Positions 15,069 to 19,270 of a stretch of DNA of 19,270 nt are shown here, piece by piece. Source of the stretch: an uncultured Acidocella sp. (GTDB taxonomy: Bacteria; Pseudomonadota; Alphaproteobacteria; Acetobacterales; Acetobacteraceae); the NCBI RefSeq assembly GCF_946222605.1, contig NZ_CAMIIE010000056.1, positions 1 through 19,270 of the forward strand, given 5' to 3'. Position 1 is the stretch's first letter, and each line of letters begins with the position of its first letter. The notes below the pieces were generated by a model. The model did not search any database. It saw nothing but the letters and a program-made list of their open reading frames with translations, and was not told the origin of the DNA. The translations under genes and the position numbers were made by a program.

Positions 15069-15809
15069 ATGCTGGACGGAAAAAAAATTCTGGTTGTGCT
15101 GCCCGCCTATAATGCGGATCGGACGCTTGAAAAAACCTATCGTGAGATCCCGCTTGATATTGTCGATGGCGTGATCCTGACCGACGACGCCTCGCGTGAC
15201 GATACCGTGGCGCTGTCCCGGCGGCTGGGAATCCAGACTCTAATCCATGAAGAAAATCGTGGTTATGGCGCCAATCAAAAGACCTGTTACGCGGAAGCTT
15301 TGCGCCAGCAGGCAGATATCGTCATCATGCTGCATCCAGACTACCAATATTCGCCGAAGCTGATCACCGCGATGGCGGCGATGATTGTCTCGGGGCATTA
15401 TAATGTCGTGCTCGCTTCGCGCATCCTTGGCAGCGATGCGCTGAAGGGGGGCATGCCGCTTTATAAATATATCGCCAATCGGGCGCTGACCCTTTTTGAA
15501 AACCTGCTTCTTGGCTTGAAGCTTTCCGAATATCACACTGGTTATCGCGCCTGGAGCGCCGATCTTCTGCGTGCCTTGCCGCTGGCGCGCTGCTCCGACG
15601 ATTTCGTATTCGACAATCAGATGCTTGCGTTGGCGGCGGCGGCCGGCGCGTCGATTGGCGAGATTTCCTGTCCGACCCGATATTTTCCGGAAGCCTCCTC
15701 GATCAATTTCCGCCGGTCGGTGGCATACGGGGTGGGGGTTTTGGCCACGGCGATCGATTATCGCTTGGCGCGATGGGGCTGGCAAAAATCGCGGATTTTT
15801 TCACCCTGA
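15069..15809 (+). CDS. GT2 family glycosyltransferase (polyprenyl-phosphate sugar synthase type)
   Basis: A 246-residue GT-A fold enzyme of the dolichyl/undecaprenyl-phosphate sugar synthase branch of GT2. It would move a sugar from a nucleotide donor to a lipid phosphate at the inner face of the membrane. Motifs are ILVVLPAYNADRTLEKTYRE (7-26), LTDDASRDDT with D39-D40 for nucleotide binding, NRGYGANQKTCY (63-74), and MLHPDYQYSP (87-96) with the metal-binding HPD. The C-terminal RYFPEASSINFRRSVAYG is typical of this subgroup as I remember it. There are no membrane helices, so a partner would carry out transfer. I choose ATG 15069, with AGAGG about eight bases upstream, over a TTG three bases earlier. 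It faces a polytopic membrane protein divergently, and a terminator follows. GC is low (26 of 60 at 15241-15300). Confidence 0.9.
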   Translation: MLDGKKILVVLPAYNADRTLEKTYREIPLDIVDGVILTDDASRDDTVALSRRLGIQTLIHEENRGYGANQKTCYAEALRQQADIVIMLHPDYQYSPKLITAMAAMIVSGHYNVVLASRILGSDALKGGMPLYKYIANRALTLFENLLLGLKLSEYHTGYRAWSADLLRALPLARCSDDFVFDNQMLALAAAAGASIGEISCPTRYFPEASSINFRRSVAYGVGVLATAIDYRLARWGWQKSRIFSP

Positions 15810-15811
15810 TG

Positions 15812-15840
15812 AAAAAGCCCGGCGAATTGCCGGGCTTTTT
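15812..15840. terminator. Symmetric rho-independent terminator
   Basis: AAAAAGCCCGGC (15812-15823) pairs perfectly with GCCGGGCTTTTT (15829-15840) around a GAATT loop. The A-tract upstream and T-tract downstream make it functional in both directions. It begins two bases after the GT2 stop and lies 19 bases beyond the end of the binding-protein gene on the other strand. Confidence 0.93.
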
Positions 15841-15859
15841 CATTTATTGGGCGGTCGCC

Positions 15860-16966
15860 TTACGGCTTCAGCGCGTACATGGCGTAGTTGCCGTCATGCC
15901 ACTTGTAGATGGCGTAGGCGGCGTTGACGACGTCGCCCTTGGAGTCGAACTTGATCGGCCCGAGCACGGTGTTCCACGGCCCGCCCGCCTTCAGCTCTTT
16001 CGCGACCTTGGTGGGGTTGGTGGTGCCGGCCTTCTTGGCGGCTTCCGCCCAGACCTGCACGGTGGCGTAGGAGTACAGCACATAGCCGGAAGGATCTTCC
16101 TTCGCGGCGGTCAGCTCGGCGACGACCTTGGCGGCGGCCGGGTCCTTCTCGGCCGGCGGCGGGAAGGTCATCAGCATGCCTTCGGCGGCACTGCCGGCCA
16201 CCTGCCACAGGGCGGAGGTCACGGCCGCGTCTTCCGAGAAATATTGCGGCGTGAAGCCCTGGGTGACGCCTTGGCGCATGATCAGGCCCATGTCCGAATA
16301 ATAGCCGCCCATATAGACCAGGGTAATGCCCTGCTCCTTCATGCGCGAGATCAGCGCGGAGTAGTCCTTGTCGCCGGCGGTGTAGGAGGTGTTGTAGGCC
16401 ACCTTCACGCCCAGCTTCTTCAGGTTCAGCCGCACCTGGTCGGCGATGCCCTTGCCGTAGGTGGAGTTATCGTCCAGCACCGCGATCTTCGCCTTCGGGA
16501 AGTGCTTGGCGATATATTCCGCGGCCACCTTGCCCTGCTGGTCGTCACGGCCGCAGGTGCGGAAGGTGAAGGGGCTGCCATTATCGGTGTAGGCCGGGTT
16601 GGTCGAGGCCGGGGAGATCTCCAGGATGCCGGCATCCTCATAGACCTTGCTGGCCGGGATCGAGGAGGCGGAGCAGAAATGCCCGTCCACCATCACCACG
16701 CCATCGGAGACCAGCGTGTTGGCGGCGGAGACGGCCTGCTTCGGATCGCAGGCATCGTCCACCGGCACCGGCACCAGCTGCTTGCCGAGCACGCCGCCGG
16801 CCTTGTTGATGTCGGAGATCGCGAGGTCGAAGCCGGTCTTCATCTGCACGCCGAAGGCGGCGTTGGAGCCGGTGAGGGGACCGGCCATGCCGATCTTGAT
16901 CTGCGCATGGGCGAGGCCGGTGCCGAGCGCCAGCAGCGCGGCGGTGCCAAAAAGGATGTTACGCAA
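15860..16966 (-). CDS. Branched-chain amino-acid type ABC transporter substrate-binding protein
   Basis: A 368-residue periplasmic binding protein of the LivJ/LivK (type I Leu/Ile/Val-binding) family. It captures an amino acid or similar small ligand for the LivHMGF permease. The signal peptide is MRNILFGTAALLALGTGLAH-A with cleavage at AHA/QIK. The mature start QIKIGMAGPLTGSNAAFG is typical. Further family blocks are DINKAGGVLGKQL, DDACDPKQAVSAANTLV, ASTNPAYTD and LDDNSTYGKGIADQ. The start is TTG 16966, with AGGAG six bases upstream; no ATG or GTG gives a complete signal peptide. It lies 75 bases downstream of livF and may have its own promoter in that gap. Leucine, isoleucine or valine are only likely substrates; the family also binds amides and aromatic acids. 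Confidence 0.94.
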   Translation of the reverse strand: MRNILFGTAALLALGTGLAHAQIKIGMAGPLTGSNAAFGVQMKTGFDLAISDINKAGGVLGKQLVPVPVDDACDPKQAVSAANTLVSDGVVMVDGHFCSASSIPASKVYEDAGILEISPASTNPAYTDNGSPFTFRTCGRDDQQGKVAAEYIAKHFPKAKIAVLDDNSTYGKGIADQVRLNLKKLGVKVAYNTSYTAGDKDYSALISRMKEQGITLVYMGGYYSDMGLIMRQGVTQGFTPQYFSEDAAVTSALWQVAGSAAEGMLMTFPPPAEKDPAAAKVVAELTAAKEDPSGYVLYSYATVQVWAEAAKKAGTTNPTKVAKELKAGGPWNTVLGPIKFDSKGDVVNAAYAIYKWHDGNYAMYALKP

Positions 16967-17015
16967 AGTCTGCTCCTGTTGTTTATGGTGACGATCTTAG
17001 ACAAGGTGCAAAACG

Positions 17016-17045
17016 AGTATGAGCCCAAAAAATGGGCCGTATCAA
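17016..17045 (-). promoter_or_regulatory. Possible internal promoter/hairpin before the binding-protein gene
   Basis: On the minus strand TTGATA (complement of 17040-17045) and CATACT (complement of 17016-17021) are 18 bases apart. A small hairpin, GCCCA/TGGGC (17023-17027, 17033-17037), sits in the spacer. Such an element could give the binding protein more transcript than the ATPase genes, a common arrangement, or the hairpin could protect processed mRNA. Evidence is weak. Confidence 0.28.
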
Positions 17046-17757
17046 TGGCTGCCTTCGAGATAGGCGGCCCTGATTTCGGGCTTGGCGAGCAGTTCCGCGC
17101 CAGTGCCCTGCATGGTCAGCTGACCATTGACCAGAACATAGGCGCGGTGCGCCAGGCGCAGCGCCTGGTTGGCATTCTGCTCGACCAGCAGAACGGTGAG
17201 CCCGGTTTCCCGGTTGAGGTCGCGGATGGCACCGAAAATCTGCTTGATCACCAAGGGGGCCAGGCCCAGCGAGGGTTCATCCAGCAGCAGCAATTTCGGC
17301 TTGCTCATCAGCGCGCGGGCAATGGCCAGCATTTGCTGTTCGCCGCCCGAGAGCGTGCCGGCGCGTTGCGCGAAACGCTCCTCCAGGCGGGGAAAGAGCG
17401 TGAACATCTTTTTCAGGTTCACATCGTAATCTTCGTAATCGATCACCTGCGCGCCCATCAGCAGATTTTCCTCGACGCTCATGCGCGGAAAAATCCGCCG
17501 CCCTTCCGGCGACTGGGCGATGCCCTTGCGGGCGATCTGAAAGGCGGGAAGGCTGGTGATGTCCTCGCCATAATACAGCACCCGGCCGGTCTTGGCCTTG
17601 GGCATGCCGAAGATGGTCATCATCAGCGTGGATTTGCCGGCCCCGTTGGCGCCGATCAGGGTGACGATCTCGCCTTCCGGCACCTCGATGGAGACGTCGC
17701 GCAGCGCCTGGATCGGGCCGTAGAAGCTGCTGACATTCTGCAGTTCGAGAACATTGC

Positions 17758-17761
<4 letters not shown>
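17042..17761 (-). CDS. livF: Branched-chain amino-acid ABC transporter ATP-binding protein LivF
   Basis: A 239-residue ABC ATPase, the LivF half of the ATPase pair on the cytoplasmic face of the Liv permease. Walker A is GANGAGKST (37-45), the signature is LSGGEQ (137-142) and Walker B is LLLLDEP (157-163). The H-loop position is glutamine in LLVEQN (about 195), which is characteristic of LivF as opposed to LivG. The block AQSPEGRRIFPRMSVEENL (82-100) is highly typical. Length matches the family. Its ATG overlaps the livG stop (ATGA, 17758-17761), indicating translational coupling and equal stoichiometry. Confidence 0.96.
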
Positions 17762-18585
<824 letters not shown>

Positions 18586-18588
18586 GGC

Positions 18589-19270
18589 TCAGCCCTTGCC
18601 TTCGGCGCGCAATTCCGCGCCGATCATTTTCGCTTTGCCCAACGAGACCGACGGGCGGCGGATGGAGATGAAGCCGCGCGGGCGCACCACCATGATGGTC
18701 ACCAGCGCCAGGCCGAAGATCAGCATGCGGTAGATCTGCAGCGATTGCAGCAATTCGGGAATGCCGATCATCACGCAGGCGGCCAGCACCACGCCGAGCT
18801 GGCTGCCAGCGCCACCCAGCACCACGATGGCGAGCACGGTGGCGGATTCGATGAAGGTGAAGCTGTCCGGGCTGATGAAGCTCTGCCGGGCGGCGAAGAA
18901 GCAGCCGGCGAAGCCGCCGAACATCGCGCCGATGGCAAAGGCGGTGAGTTTGGTGTTGCGGACATTGATGCCAAGCGAGCGGCAGGCGATCTCATCCTCG
19001 CGCAGCGCCTCCCAGGCGCGGCCGAGAGGCTGCTTGCGCAGCCGCAGCGTCACCCAGTTGGTGAGCAGCGCCAGCGCCAGGATCACGTAGAAGAGATAGG
19101 CGGTTTTCTGCCAGGGTTGCGGGTCGATGCCGAAGAAGCCGGCAAAGGTGCCCGGGCCGCCGGCCATGGAGAATTTCAGCCCGAACAGGCTGGGTGCTGG
19201 CATGCCGAGCAGCCCGTTGGGCCCGCCGGTGAGCGAGACCCAGTTGGTGATGACCAGCCGGATGATTTCC
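18589..19270 (-). CDS. livM: Branched-chain amino-acid ABC transporter permease LivM (5' end outside window)
   Basis: The C-terminal part, about 227 codons, of a LivM-type inner membrane permease. The reading frame is open to the right edge, so the true start lies beyond it; an internal ATG at 19203 is not the start, since EIIRLVITNWVSLTGGPNGL before it is conserved LivM sequence. Several hydrophobic helices are visible, plus the cytoplasmic coupling segment LGRAWEALREDEIACRSLGIN, where the ATPases dock, and ATVLAIVVLGGAGSQLG. The C-terminus reads VTIMVVRPRGF. Together with LivG and LivF it forms the translocation complex. LivH, the partner permease, is expected immediately upstream outside the window. 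Confidence 0.95.
   Translation of the reverse strand, partial: EIIRLVITNWVSLTGGPNGLLGMPAPSLFGLKFSMAGGPGTFAGFFGIDPQPWQKTAYLFYVILALALLTNWVTLRLRKQPLGRAWEALREDEIACRSLGINVRNTKLTAFAIGAMFGGFAGCFFAARQSFISPDSFTFIESATVLAIVVLGGAGSQLGVVLAACVMIGIPELLQSLQIYRMLIFGLALVTIMVVRPRGFISIRRPSVSLGKAKMIGAELRAEGKG

Noticed and set aside
18589..19203. Complete 204-residue LivM starting at 19203
   Set aside because: Conserved LivM sequence continues in frame upstream to the window edge, so the ATG at 19203 is internal and the gene is cut by the window rather than truncated.

Overview
This 19.3 kb window is a high-GC bacterial chromosome segment. It most likely comes from an alphaproteobacterium, plausibly Acetobacteraceae or another Rhodospirillales-type lineage. 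The reasons are a PopZ (DUF2497) polar organizer with the class-typical N- and C-terminal boxes, the pcm-like/tolC gene pair, a FemAB-like (PF04339) protein, and intergenic hairpin elements of a kind I remember from Acetobacteraceae. The family-level placement is inference.

Layout. 1-240: tRNA-Cys on the minus strand with divergent promoter candidates for it and for pcm. 238-3533 (+): a protein-isoaspartate methyltransferase homolog, a TolC-type outer membrane channel probably starting at a TTG, a roughly 170 bp palindrome-rich repeat element, and popZ. A rho-independent terminator follows. 3671-8112 (+): valS, then a tightly packed set of a GT4 glycosyltransferase, a GNAT acetyltransferase and a small four-helix membrane protein, with spacings of 7, -4 and -4 bp. 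8113-8267: a cluster of hairpins between convergent transcription units. 8268-12231 (-): pepN followed by two different glutathione-transferase-fold genes in one compact unit. 12290-13423 (+): a FemAB-like acyltransferase. 13420-15809: a visibly lower-GC pair of divergent genes, a polytopic membrane protein that looks GT-C-like and a GT2 glycosyltransferase of the polyprenyl-phosphate sugar synthase type. A symmetric terminator follows. 15860-19270 (-): a branched-chain amino-acid type ABC uptake system comprising livM (5' end beyond the window), livG, livF and the periplasmic binding protein.

How the genes work together. Most of the window is housekeeping: translation (tRNA-Cys, ValRS), protein repair and turnover (Pcm-like, PepN), export (TolC), cell polarity (PopZ) and amino-acid uptake (Liv). 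PepN recycling of amino acids and Liv import serve the same nutrient pool but are separate units. The accessory part is the low-GC glycosyltransferase pair, which may build and transfer a lipid-linked sugar. The GT4/GNAT/membrane-protein trio behind valS is also of unknown role.

No stretch above 300 bases lacks a gene. The largest gaps (77-237, 2430-2606, 8113-8267) are described below. I saw no CRISPR array, transposase, prophage gene, toxin-antitoxin pair or recognisable defence system. I do not think the window contains a clearly new multi-gene system; the best candidates for a second look are the two structured intergenic elements and the low-GC glycosylation pair.
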